Positions 16,499 to 24,269 of a DNA stretch of 32,505 nt are shown here, piece by piece. The position numbers and the translations under genes are program-made. This DNA comes from Xylanibacillus composti (GTDB taxonomy: Bacteria > Bacillota > Bacilli > Paenibacillales > K13), in the NCBI RefSeq assembly GCF_018403685.1, contig NZ_BOVK01000082.1:1-32505 (forward strand), given 5' to 3'. A model generated the notes under the pieces. It ran no database searches. It was not told the DNA's origin and was given only the letters and a program-made list of their open reading frames with translations. Numbering within the stretch: the stretch's first letter is position 1; the number at the start of each line of letters is the position of its first letter.

Positions 16499-19400
16499 CT
16501 ATTCCAGCACAATGTTATCGATCAGGACTGCCGTATCATAGATGCTGTCTCCTTGATCCCAGACATGGAAACGAAGAATGATCGGTCCCTGACCTGCGAA
16601 CGCGCTAACATCAACGACCATGTGCTTCCAATTGGTCATGTAAGCCGTGTCGTCCCCTCCGTAGAAGTCGATATCCACCTGATTCTCCTCGGTCCAGTAA
16701 TGCTGCGAGGCATTAATCGACTCTGCCGCTATCAGGTATGTGTATTCGCCGTTGCCGCTTGAAATAACCGTACCCAAGCCACTGTATACCTGCTGCGTGA
16801 CAGTAGTGCCCTCCACATCCAATTCAGGCAGCAGATTGTCGGACACATACACACTCGAGGTCACTGTTGCATGGAAGGTATCGTCGAACACACTTCCTAC
16901 AAACTCTGTCGGCTCCTCAGAAATAAAGTTATAGTCAAAAGAGAGCCGTGTTGCGCCGGCGGGAATCAAGAAATTCTGTTCGATGTAGCTGTCTGAATTG
17001 TAATCAAACACACCGCCGTTGACATCATTATTCTCAAATCCCAATCCGGTGCTGATGATGGCCATGTAACTTCCGTCCGTCGGCTTGACTGGGCCGAGCT
17101 GCGTAATGACGCGAACATCGCCATTCCCGTTCCAGCCGTTCCAGGTTCCGTTCTCGAACGTTCCATTCACGATGCCCTCTGTCTTCATGCCGATGCTGCT
17201 CCCCTTCATGGCGAAGGAAGCCAATCCGTCGCTCGCGCCATGCGCGTCAACCGCAGCATCGAACGCTTCCGCTGTACTCATCCCTTGCTCGATCAGACTA
17301 TTCATCACAGATGTAACGATGGCTTGATCGTAGGCAAGCGTAACGTAATTCGTATAGCCGTAATAGGTCTGCGCCCCGTTATTGATAAAGGCGTCCGCCA
17401 TCGAATCGTTAAACAAGCTGCGGCAGCTACCGTTGAAGATAATGGAGTCCGGCATGGAATCGTTATATCGCGTAATAAAGGAAGGCGTGATGGCATAATA
17501 GCCGGAGATGATCGCCAGTCTGCCCTTCTTCAAATCGATTTCGTGCATGGCCCGGTTCGCGCTTGTCGCCTGCTCCCCTGTCAAAACCATCACCTGCGGG
17601 CCGGCATACGGGAATTCAATGCCGTACTTCTCGTGCAGTGCCTGAAGGATAGTTTCATCATAGAACGTATCGCCATGCGTATCCAATACAATCAGCCCGT
17701 ATTGATTCAAGCCCTTGAAAAATGCCACATCCGCTGCCGCATTTTTGACTCGGTTCACCTGGAAAGGATAATCCGATTGACTGATATCCGCATAGACAGC
17801 ATCATACACAGTAGCGGAAGAAAGGACGTCAGCGAACGGCGAGACAATGGCAACCCGTTTGCTTCCGACTTGGCTGCCGGTTTGTGTCAAGGTCTGCGCT
17901 GCGAATGCAGTCACACTCTCAGCGGTTGCTGTTGCCGCCGACAGCCCCTTGGAATTGTCGGGTGCGATGGATATGCCGCCCAGTATGCCGGAGCTCATCA
18001 CAAACCAGACACTGCCGTTCTCGCCGGAAACCCCTGCGCTTTCGACCTCTGGCTGCGTTCCCAGCCAAGCCACCGTCTCTTCCTTCGCTCTCTGAACATC
18101 ACCCGCATACTGAGCGGCGAGTTCATTGAATTTGTCCTGGGTGGTTTGGGTCTGATGCATCACTTGTGCGAACTGCTCATCGGTCAGATGATTGACCACC
18201 GAAAGGCGGAACACACTGCTCGATTGGGCACCTGTTCTTGCTTGCAAGCGTATGAAGCCTTCTTCACTTTCATCCAAGGTTATGATTCCGCTGTACACGC
18301 CATCGGACTTGATGCTGTCTCCATTGGCACGATCACCGTCGTCGTGCAGCGTCGCCAGTTGAGCCACCACCTGATTGCCTGCGTCCACCTTGTACAGCGT
18401 CACATCAGCGTCACCGTTCGTGCTTAAGGAAATATGAACCGTTGCTTCTGTCGGCTCCTGGGCGAAAATGGCATCAGTCGGCTGTCCATCGACAACAACC
18501 TGCAGACCGCTGATGAAAAAGGCTTCCGGATCGCCGACAGGGGGACGGTTATTGTTCTTCTTGCTGCTTCCTCCAGTCACGTTGAGATTGGAGGCGGTAT
18601 TGAGGATGCCCAGCTCTATCGGGTCAGTCCCTACCTTAACATCTGTCGCAATCACTTCGTATTCCTGCGTACCTGTACCGTCGCTTGCAATCCGCAAAGT
18701 GTAATTGCGGTCTGCCAACACGTACGCGGTGAAATGACCGTCTTCATCTGTGGTTGTATCAAAGGTTGGATTGGTAGTGAAGAAAACCTCCTCACCAGCA
18801 ACAGCATTTCGGCTGCTGTCGAGCAATTGGCCGCTAAGTTCGACCCCTTGCACTAGCGTGAAATCCAGGCTTGCAGCTGTGTCCGGCTGAACTTGGACAT
18901 CACTCTGGAAGGCAACAGCCTCGCCCTTTGCAACCGTAAGGTCGTAAGTCCCGGCTTCCACCGAGAAGGAATACTTGCCATTCTGATCGGTCAACGCATT
19001 GTCTATCGCTGCGTACCCGTCTTTTTCCCTCAGCTTGACTTGCGCGCCTTCTACAGGAAGACCGTTGCTAGTAACGGTTCCCTCCAGCACAGTTGCTGGT
19101 TGTTCTTCGCTCTTCAGCGACTGGTCAAGGGCCACCACCGCTTCCGCCCGGGTAATGGAAATGCCGGGTCTATAAGTAGCATCCGGATACCCCTGCATAA
19201 CTCCGGCAGCCACAACAGCCTCGACAGCTTGCTTGCTCCACGATGCAATGTCCGCCGCATCTTTGAATGGGTCTGCCACACCAGCGTTCACGGATAGATC
19301 CAGCGACAGAACATTGGCCAGAATAACTGCAGCCTCTTGGCGGCTGATTTCTCGGTTCGGCTTAATGGTTCCGTCCTCATAGCCTGTTATGTATCCTGCT

Positions 19401-19738
19401 GCCGCCGCTTTCGCAATCTCTGGTGCAAACCACTTCTCCGGCGTAACATCCTTGAAGCTGACTTCCGCCTCCTCCGTGAAACCGAAGACTCTGTTGACCA
19501 GTGCAAAAAATTCCGCCCGTTTAATCTCGTCGTTAGGCTTAAAGGTACCATCCTCATAGCCTTGAACGAGTCCTTTGTCCACCCAATCCGTCAATGACTT
19601 GGAGGCCCAGTGATTCTGAATATCCGATAAGGACACCGCAGATGCTCCGACTGCAAAAGCCGGCAGGATCATGGACATGATAAGGATGACGGCAGTTAAT
19701 AATGAAAGATGTCTTTTCTGTGGCAACGCTAGCTTCAT
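16499..19738 (-). CDS. SLH surface protein with putative caspase-like (C25/CHAT-like) domain
   Basis: A 1079-residue secreted protein. Residues 1-34 are a signal peptide (LLTAVILIMSMILPAFAVGA). About 35-210 are three SLH motifs (e.g. NHWASKSLTDWVDKGLVQGY). About 215-385 are two carboxypeptidase-regulatory-like beta domains (DQNGKYSFSVEAGTYDLTV; DEDGHFTAYVLADRNYTL), then a Lys/Asn/Pro linker and an Ig-like domain to about 520. About 626-830 contains YGLIVLDTHGDTFYD with His688 and DSIIFNGSCRSLFNDSMADA with Cys772, then GAQTYYGYTNYV. This resembles the HG...C dyad of clan CD proteases (C25, clostripain, CHAT). The 84-residue gap is longer than usual. About 856-1079 is a jelly-roll or choice-of-anchor-like domain. 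ATG 19738 is chosen over an in-frame upstream start because AAGGAG precedes it and a signal peptide follows. Proteolysis is inferred. Confidence 0.8.
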   Translation of the reverse strand: MKLALPQKRHLSLLTAVILIMSMILPAFAVGASAVSLSDIQNHWASKSLTDWVDKGLVQGYEDGTFKPNDEIKRAEFFALVNRVFGFTEEAEVSFKDVTPEKWFAPEIAKAAAAGYITGYEDGTIKPNREISRQEAAVILANVLSLDLSVNAGVADPFKDAADIASWSKQAVEAVVAAGVMQGYPDATYRPGISITRAEAVVALDQSLKSEEQPATVLEGTVTSNGLPVEGAQVKLREKDGYAAIDNALTDQNGKYSFSVEAGTYDLTVAKGEAVAFQSDVQVQPDTAASLDFTLVQGVELSGQLLDSSRNAVAGEEVFFTTNPTFDTTTDEDGHFTAYVLADRNYTLRIASDGTGTQEYEVIATDVKVGTDPIELGILNTASNLNVTGGSSKKNNNRPPVGDPEAFFISGLQVVVDGQPTDAIFAQEPTEATVHISLSTNGDADVTLYKVDAGNQVVAQLATLHDDGDRANGDSIKSDGVYSGIITLDESEEGFIRLQARTGAQSSSVFRLSVVNHLTDEQFAQVMHQTQTTQDKFNELAAQYAGDVQRAKEETVAWLGTQPEVESAGVSGENGSVWFVMSSGILGGISIAPDNSKGLSAATATAESVTAFAAQTLTQTGSQVGSKRVAIVSPFADVLSSATVYDAVYADISQSDYPFQVNRVKNAAADVAFFKGLNQYGLIVLDTHGDTFYDETILQALHEKYGIEFPYAGPQVMVLTGEQATSANRAMHEIDLKKGRLAIISGYYAITPSFITRYNDSMPDSIIFNGSCRSLFNDSMADAFINNGAQTYYGYTNYVTLAYDQAIVTSVMNSLIEQGMSTAEAFDAAVDAHGASDGLASFAMKGSSIGMKTEGIVNGTFENGTWNGWNGNGDVRVITQLGPVKPTDGSYMAIISTGLGFENNDVNGGVFDYNSDSYIEQNFLIPAGATRLSFDYNFISEEPTEFVGSVFDDTFHATVTSSVYVSDNLLPELDVEGTTVTQQVYSGLGTVISSGNGEYTYLIAAESINASQHYWTEENQVDIDFYGGDDTAYMTNWKHMVVDVSAFAGQGPIILRFHVWDQGDSIYDTAVLIDNIVLE

Positions 19739-20057
19739 TGGATTTTTCTCCTTCTCATGATGTCTGTTTTGATTTCCATAGCAAACCCATCGTAAAGCAT
19801 TGTAACCCCTGCGGTATCGTCGCCTCCATTCTACAAATTTCGACATAAGCAAGAATTAAATAGTATCATATCTATTTCATTTTTACTAGTTCTTTAGAAC
19901 CAATAAGAATAGAGTGAGTCGCAATCGAGAATCCCTGCAATTTCTTCCATCGCGCAATCGGCAATTTTCATGCTACACTACGCTTATCTTTGTCATCTGC
20001 TTGTCGTATCCGGCTGTCAGGGCTCCACCCTGAACCGTGAGCGAATGGAGGAAACGA
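19739..20057. other. Divergent intergenic region
   Basis: It separates the minus-strand SLH gene from the plus-strand symporter gene and is AT-rich near 19855-19915. A 12-bp perfect palindrome GTTCTTTAGAAC lies at 19889-19900, a possible operator for the SLH gene. I see no coding region in it. Confidence 0.5.
19971..19979 (+). promoter_or_regulatory. Possible extended -10 promoter for the sstT-like gene
   Basis: TGCTACACT reads as an extended -10 (TG-N-TACACT) about 79 nt upstream of the ATG at 20058. No good -35 is present, so this is tentative. Confidence 0.4.
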
Positions 20058-21290
20058 ATGAAAAGCATCATACGCAAATGGAACCAAATCAGCCTTATTC
20101 AACGCATATTGGCCGGGATCGCGGCCGGAATCATCCTGGCTTTGACCGTACCGGACGCCGCGCGAGCGGTTTCCATATTCGGCACGCTGTTCGTAGGCGC
20201 ATTGAAATCGGTCGCGCCCATCCTGGTCTTGTTCCTGGTTATGTCTGCCATTTCCAATTCCAAGCAGGGCCGACCCACGCATATCCGCGCCATTGTCATC
20301 CTATACTTCGTGAGCACCTTTCTGGCCGGCTTCATTGCAGTGGCCGCCAGTTATCTTTTTCCGGTCACTTTGTCGCTCGCCACACACGTGCATGACTTGT
20401 CCCCGCCCGAGGGCATCACAGAAGTGCTGCGCACGGTGCTGTTCAACGTGGTGGACAATCCGGTCAGCGCTCTCCTGAATGCCAACTATATCGGCATCCT
20501 GGCCTGGGCTATCCTGCTCGGCATTGCGCTGAAGCGCGCTTCAGACACTACGAAGAACGCGCTGGCGCATCTATCAGATGCGATAGCCCAAATCGTAAAG
20601 TGGGTCATTCAGCTGGCTCCATTGGGCATTATGGGGCTCGTATTTGACGCTATTACGACCAACGGGCTGTCCTCGTTGATCGAATACGGCAAGCTGCTGG
20701 TCATCCTGGTCGGATGCATGCTGTTCATCGCGCTTGTCGTCAATCCGTTCATTGTGTATTGCAATATCCGCAAGAATCCTTATCCGCTTGTATTCCGCTG
20801 CTTGCGGGAGAGCGCAATTACCGCCTTCTTCACACGCAGCTCCGCAGCCAACATTCCGATTAACATGCGATTGTGCGAAAGGTTGAAGCTGGATGCGGAT
20901 ACGTATGCCGTGTCCATCCCGTTAGGCGCGACCATCAATATGGCGGGCGCAGCAGTGACTGTCTCCGTCTTGACTCTGGCCGCCGTGCACACGCTCGGCA
21001 TCCAGGTAGACTTCGGCACGGCGCTGCTGCTAAGCATCTTGTCCGCCATATCCGCTGCCGGCGCATCAGGCGTCGCCGGCGGGTCGCTCCTGCTCATTCC
21101 GCTCGCCTGCAGCCTGTTCGGCATCCCGAATGAGATTGCCATTCAGGTCGTTGGCGTTGGCTTTATCATCGGCGTGCTGCAGGATTCCTGCGAGACAGCG
21201 CTGAACTCATCCTCCGATGCCCTGTTCACCGCCACTGCCGAGTACGCCCAGCGGCGCAAAGCAGGAGAGGACATCGTTATCCCTTCTTGA
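20058..21290 (+). CDS. Sodium:serine/threonine symporter, SstT-like
   Basis: A 410-residue integral membrane protein of the dicarboxylate/amino acid:cation symporter family, SstT branch. Visible family blocks are [37 protein letters not shown], the hairpin segment [16 protein letters not shown], the substrate-site segment [14 protein letters not shown], the second hairpin [20 protein letters not shown], and [20 protein letters not shown]. These match the Ser-rich re-entrant loops and the NMxG motif that binds Na+ and the amino acid. It would import serine and threonine with Na+. ATG 20058 is chosen over an upstream in-frame start because GGAGG (20047-20051) sits 6 nt before it. It is monocistronic, with a strong terminator after it. 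Confidence 0.92.
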   Translation: MKSIIRKWNQISLIQRILAGIAAGIILALTVPDAARAVSIFGTLFVGALKSVAPILVLFLVMSAISNSKQGRPTHIRAIVILYFVSTFLAGFIAVAASYLFPVTLSLATHVHDLSPPEGITEVLRTVLFNVVDNPVSALLNANYIGILAWAILLGIALKRASDTTKNALAHLSDAIAQIVKWVIQLAPLGIMGLVFDAITTNGLSSLIEYGKLLVILVGCMLFIALVVNPFIVYCNIRKNPYPLVFRCLRESAITAFFTRSSAANIPINMRLCERLKLDADTYAVSIPLGATINMAGAAVTVSVLTLAAVHTLGIQVDFGTALLLSILSAISAAGASGVAGGSLLLIPLACSLFGIPNEIAIQVVGVGFIIGVLQDSCETALNSSSDALFTATAEYAQRRKAGEDIVIPS

Positions 21291-21296
21291 CCGACT

Positions 21297-21336
21297 AACC
21301 CCTGATCGTCGCAACATCAGACGATCAGGGGTTTTC
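21297..21336 (+). terminator. Terminator after the sstT-like gene
   Basis: Perfect 14-bp stem AACCCCTGATCGTC (21297-21310) with its complement at 21320-21333, 9-nt loop, followed by TTCT. The 3' arm ends in GGGGTT, continuing the T run. Confidence 0.9.
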
Positions 21337-21349
21337 TATATGAATGGCA

Positions 21350-21400
21350 TTGACAACTGCGACAAGTTGTCGTATATTTTTATTGCGACAAGTTGTCGCA
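21350..21400 (+). promoter_or_regulatory. Promoter with two BlaI-type palindromic operators
   Basis: TTGACA (21350-21355), a 17-nt spacer and TATATT (21373-21378) form a near-consensus promoter. Operator 1, CGACAAGTTGTCG (21360-21372), fills the spacer. Operator 2, TGCGACAAGTTGTCGCA (21384-21400), a perfect 17-bp palindrome, covers the expected start site. Their centres are 26 bp apart, about 2.5 helical turns. Binding by the BlaI-like product directly downstream is inferred from position. Confidence 0.88.
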
Positions 21401-21424
21401 TAAATCATTCAGAGGTGCGCGCCA

Positions 21425-21805
21425 ATGAAATCGTTAGGGAAATTATCTGAAACAGAATTGGAAGTCATGGAGGCAATATGGGCATGCGCAACGCCCGTAA
21501 CGGTTGCACAGCTCCTGGAAGCGTTCAGCAGCAAGAAGTGGAAGACTTCGACGGTATCGACCATCTTGAAACGGCTTATGGCGAAGGGCTTTTTGTCCAA
21601 ATCCATGAATGGCAAGACGAACTATTATGCGCCTGCTTTGTCATGGGATGCTTACAAGAAGCTGGAGACCCAAAGCTTCCTCGGCCGCCTGTACAATGGA
21701 AAGGCTAAGAATCTAATTGCCGCTCTTGTCGACGATGCCGAGCTGAGCCCGGAGGACATGAAGGAATTGCGAGCATGGTTTGAACAGAAGGAAGACCGCA
21801 CATGA
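21425..21805 (+). CDS. BlaI/MecI-family transcriptional repressor
   Basis: A 126-residue protein with the BlaI/MecI/CopY winged helix: LSETELEVMEAIWACATPVT, then WKTSTVSTILKRLMAKGFLS, then KTNYYAPALSWDAYKKLETQ. The C-terminal third is the dimerisation helix bundle with SFLGRLYNGKAKNLIAALVD and the SPEDMKELRAWFEQK tail. In BlaI the bond cleaved on induction lies in this region. The ATG at 21425 has AGAGGTG upstream. The gene overlaps the next (M56 peptidase) by 4 nt (ATGA). It likely represses its own operon through the two palindromes upstream. Confidence 0.94.
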   Translation: MKSLGKLSETELEVMEAIWACATPVTVAQLLEAFSSKKWKTSTVSTILKRLMAKGFLSKSMNGKTNYYAPALSWDAYKKLETQSFLGRLYNGKAKNLIAALVDDAELSPEDMKELRAWFEQKEDRT

Positions 21806-23145
21806 CGGAAGGATTGGTTTTTCTTCTCACAGCATCGCTCGCAGGCACAATTGTCTGGGTTCTGCAGTGCAGTGCAAGGCCAATCACCCAAAGAGCATTT
21901 TCACAAGCCTGGCACTATTATTCGTCCCTCATCCCTGTATTTTTCCTCCTTGGCGGCGCAGAGGCTGTGAATCGAACCGTATCGTTTGCACGTTCGCTCT
22001 GGTCTTCTACTGTGATGGTCGGCCCGGATGCCGGAGCCATTGCCGGTCCCACCTCTCTAGTGCAGGCGGCGGCGAGCGACATTTCATGGGTAAGGCCGTT
22101 GCTGGACTCGCTGCTGCACTATGCGTACATACAGGAGCTGACCTTTATCGCCACCCTGGTTTGGGCTGCCGGCAGCGCGACCTTCCTTGTCGTGCACATC
22201 GCAATCTATCGGGGATTCAAGCGGGCGATTTTGCAACCAAGCCGCGAATGCCGCATAGCCCCGGATGCCGTGAAGGCCGCGAAGGTCAGAATAAGCCCTG
22301 CCGCAGCAACGCCTATGGTGATAGGCTTTTGGAAGCCCCTTATCGTGCTGCCGGATATCCCTATTGAGGACAAACAGCTGGCCATGATTCTTGCACATGA
22401 GCGGATGCATATTAAGCGCCGCGATTTGCTCGTCAAGCTGATCGTTCAGCTGGCCCATGCGATACACTGGTTCAATCCCGCAGTCTATTCCCTTGGCAGG
22501 CAAATCCATCTGTACTGTGAACTGTCTTGCGACGAGAAAGTTGTGCGGGACATGGACACGGAAGGCCGCAGAGCGTACGGATCGGCGCTCTTAACCATGT
22601 TGGAATATGGCGTGATGCGGAGGAATGTTTTGGGCGTCAGCAGTTTGAACAGCCCGAAGGAAGACATGAAAAGGAGGCTTGGAAATCTAATGAATGTCAA
22701 AAAGACTGCAACATCTATGGTCACGTTATCCCTTGCCGCTAGCTTGGCGCTAATCGGGGGCGGCGCATATGCCGCAAGTGCGGTCGGCTCCGCTGCCAAA
22801 GCGTTCCCCATGCTCAGTCCGCTGGAAGAAGGAAGAAATATCACTCTGACTCGCGCCAGCGATGGGGCACACATCGTCTCCTACGACAAAGACGGGAACA
22901 GATTGTCCGCACCTCCAAGCTATGCGCCAAGAGAGCTTACGCCCGATGAAATGATGGTTCGCATCCTCATGCATATCGAAAAAGGATTGGCTGTGCCGGA
23001 AGGATATATCACGGACTTGCAAAGCCAAGGCCGAACTGATTTGCTGTCTGCCTTGTTCGAGGAAACAAGCGCGCTCTCCGTTCGACTGATGGATAACAGC
23101 GTTGCGGTTTATACCCAAGACGATGTGGTTCAACCAGCAAAATAA
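21802..23145 (+). CDS. BlaR1-like M56-family membrane metallopeptidase, lacking beta-lactam sensor
   Basis: A 447-residue membrane protein. The zinc site is AMILAHERMHIKRRDLLVKL with His199, Glu200 and His203; the third ligand is probably the Glu of LYCELSCDEKVVRD. Membrane segments are at about 3-24, 33-52, 105-135 and near 300-322 (TSMVTLSLAASLALIGGGAY). BlaR1 and MecR1 have about 590 residues and end in a penicillin-binding sensor with SxxK. Here the outer C-terminal part is only about 120 residues with no such domain. The inducing signal is thus unlikely to be beta-lactam acylation in the usual way. By family knowledge it would lead to inactivation of the BlaI partner. The start overlaps the blaI stop (ATGA). 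Confidence 0.88.
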   Translation: MTEGLVFLLTASLAGTIVWVLQCSARPITQRAFSQAWHYYSSLIPVFFLLGGAEAVNRTVSFARSLWSSTVMVGPDAGAIAGPTSLVQAAASDISWVRPLLDSLLHYAYIQELTFIATLVWAAGSATFLVVHIAIYRGFKRAILQPSRECRIAPDAVKAAKVRISPAAATPMVIGFWKPLIVLPDIPIEDKQLAMILAHERMHIKRRDLLVKLIVQLAHAIHWFNPAVYSLGRQIHLYCELSCDEKVVRDMDTEGRRAYGSALLTMLEYGVMRRNVLGVSSLNSPKEDMKRRLGNLMNVKKTATSMVTLSLAASLALIGGGAYAASAVGSAAKAFPMLSPLEEGRNITLTRASDGAHIVSYDKDGNRLSAPPSYAPRELTPDEMMVRILMHIEKGLAVPEGYITDLQSQGRTDLLSALFEETSALSVRLMDNSVAVYTQDDVVQPAK

Positions 23146-23164
23146 AGGCGGTGCTGATCCCAAT

Positions 23165-23767
23165 ATGAGAAAAATGAAGCGTATGACTATCGGCATGTTG
23201 ATTTCTTTGCTGATCGGCATGTTGATTTCTTTGCTGATCGGCATGCCTGCGCATGCAGCAGACGGCTACTTCTGGTCGGATGCCAAGCCTCTCCCTTCCT
23301 GCAGCCAGAACAGCAGGGAAGGCGGACGCGGTCAGATGGGAATCGTCATAGATGGCGAAAAAGTAGAGCTTGATCTCCCTGCATGTGAGGAAGCAAGTAA
23401 AAACCATGTTTTCGTTACGGTGGATGGAAAGTACTTAAATACCGTAGCCGGGATAGGAGCAGAGCCTTTTATTGAGAATGGCCGAACCATGCTTCCCTTA
23501 AGAGTGCTTGCGGACGCATTCGGATTTGAGGTGGACTGGGCGCAGCCGGAACAAAAAATTACGCTGGCCAAGGACGGCAAGGAGACTGTCTTGCATATCG
23601 GAAAGCCGGAGATGCTGGTGGACGGCAACAAGATCGCTCTCACTGGCGCCGTGCCGTTGATCCGAAGCAACGTGACCTTCCTGCCTGTCAGACAGCTTGC
23701 CGAAGTGCTCGGCATTCAGGTCGGCTGGGATGAAGCGACCAGAACGGCGCAATTCTCCAACAGATAG
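23165..23767 (+). CDS. Secreted copper-amine-oxidase-N-domain protein
   Basis: A 200-residue protein. Residues 1-31 are a signal peptide with an unusual core in which GMLISLLI is repeated, then PAHAADG. About 95-198 is a copper amine oxidase N-terminal-like domain (MLPLRVLADAFGFEVDWAQP, FLPVRQLAEVLGIQVGWDEA). It lies 19 nt after the M56 gene and is probably the third gene of the BlaI operon; it could be the effector or a signal-binding partner. The ATG at 23165 is preferred over an in-frame start at 23102 inside the previous gene because the signal peptide begins here; its best ribosome site (AAGGCGG) is 11-12 nt away, slightly far. The domain is confident; function is unknown. Confidence 0.8.
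   Translation: MRKMKRMTIGMLISLLIGMLISLLIGMPAHAADGYFWSDAKPLPSCSQNSREGGRGQMGIVIDGEKVELDLPACEEASKNHVFVTVDGKYLNTVAGIGAEPFIENGRTMLPLRVLADAFGFEVDWAQPEQKITLAKDGKETVLHIGKPEMLVDGNKIALTGAVPLIRSNVTFLPVRQLAEVLGIQVGWDEATRTAQFSNR
23191..23245 (+). repeat. 24-bp in-frame tandem duplication in a signal peptide
   Basis: The unit at 23191-23214 is repeated exactly at 23215-23238 and followed by the first 7 bases of a third copy. It encodes two copies of the 8-residue hydrophobic unit GMLISLLI. Gain or loss of a unit keeps the frame. Confidence 0.95.
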
Positions 23768-23785
23768 AACAAGAACCGGATAGGA

Positions 23786-23829
23786 AACCCCCTTCCCCAG
23801 TCTGTGAGAAGCAGAAGGGGAAGGGGGTT
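23786..23829. terminator. Long GC-rich hairpin after the BlaI operon
   Basis: Perfect 13-bp arms AACCCCCTTCCCC (23786-23798) and its complement (23817-23829), 18-nt loop. It lies 19 nt past the stop at 23767. No T tract follows, so termination strength is uncertain. Confidence 0.65.
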
Positions 23830-24269
23830 GCTCCTATGCCTATTTCCAGTTAGTAACGCCTGGCTTCGGGGCACTCTCCAGAGATTTGAGAGCGGGAGTT
23901 TCCTCATGAGCACTGGGCCACATACAGAAGGCTGTCATTCATTGTGGATCGATACGCATCCCCTGCCTCATTTGTACGATTTATCGCACAAAATCAGTTC
24001 AGGGTGGTGCGCTCATGCAACTTTTGTATGATTTTTCGAACAAACATCACATATCTCCTCATGGACGAGATGACTTTGTACGATTTTTCGTTTCCAAGCT
24101 CGATGTTGAAGCCAAGTTACAGGAATTTTATACGATATTTCATACAAATCTCGATTACCCGCCATGTTCGCCCGCCTCACTCATGACCACTGCGACAGCA
24201 CACGCGGTTCAACATACTGCCAGGACACAAACGCTCGCGGTTCAACCTTACTCTACCCGCCTTCCTTCC
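23830..24269. other. Convergent intergenic gap holding a periodic palindrome array
   Basis: No convincing gene is seen in these 440 bases between converging gene ends. Its centre is occupied by the 52-bp periodic repeats (23971-24148). The ends (23830-23970 and 24149-24269) show nothing I recognise. Confidence 0.6.
23971..24148. repeat. Four 22-bp imperfect palindromes at exact 52-bp period
   Basis: Units start at 23971, 24023, 24075 and 24127, each 52 bp apart. The pattern is TTTGTACGAT-TT-TTCG-N-ACAAA-like: unit 1 pairs TTTGT/ACAAA and CGA/TCG around TTTA. Units 2 and 4 keep both arms with few changes; unit 3 keeps the left arm (TTTGTACGATTTTTCG) but has lost the right end. The three 30-bp intervals between units do not resemble one another. 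The period is not a multiple of three, so it is not a coding repeat. The layout recalls a short CRISPR, but the repeat is only 22 bp, diverged, and no cas gene is near. Confidence 0.8.

Noticed and set aside
17240-18427. Long plus-strand frame (395 codons) opposite the SLH/protease-like gene
   Set aside because: Arg/His/Cys-rich translation with no family features; it mirrors the codon bias of the real minus-strand gene.
23971-24148. Second true CRISPR array
   Set aside because: Repeats are 22 bp, strongly diverged, one has lost an arm, and there are no cas genes or leader; I report it as a periodic palindrome array instead.
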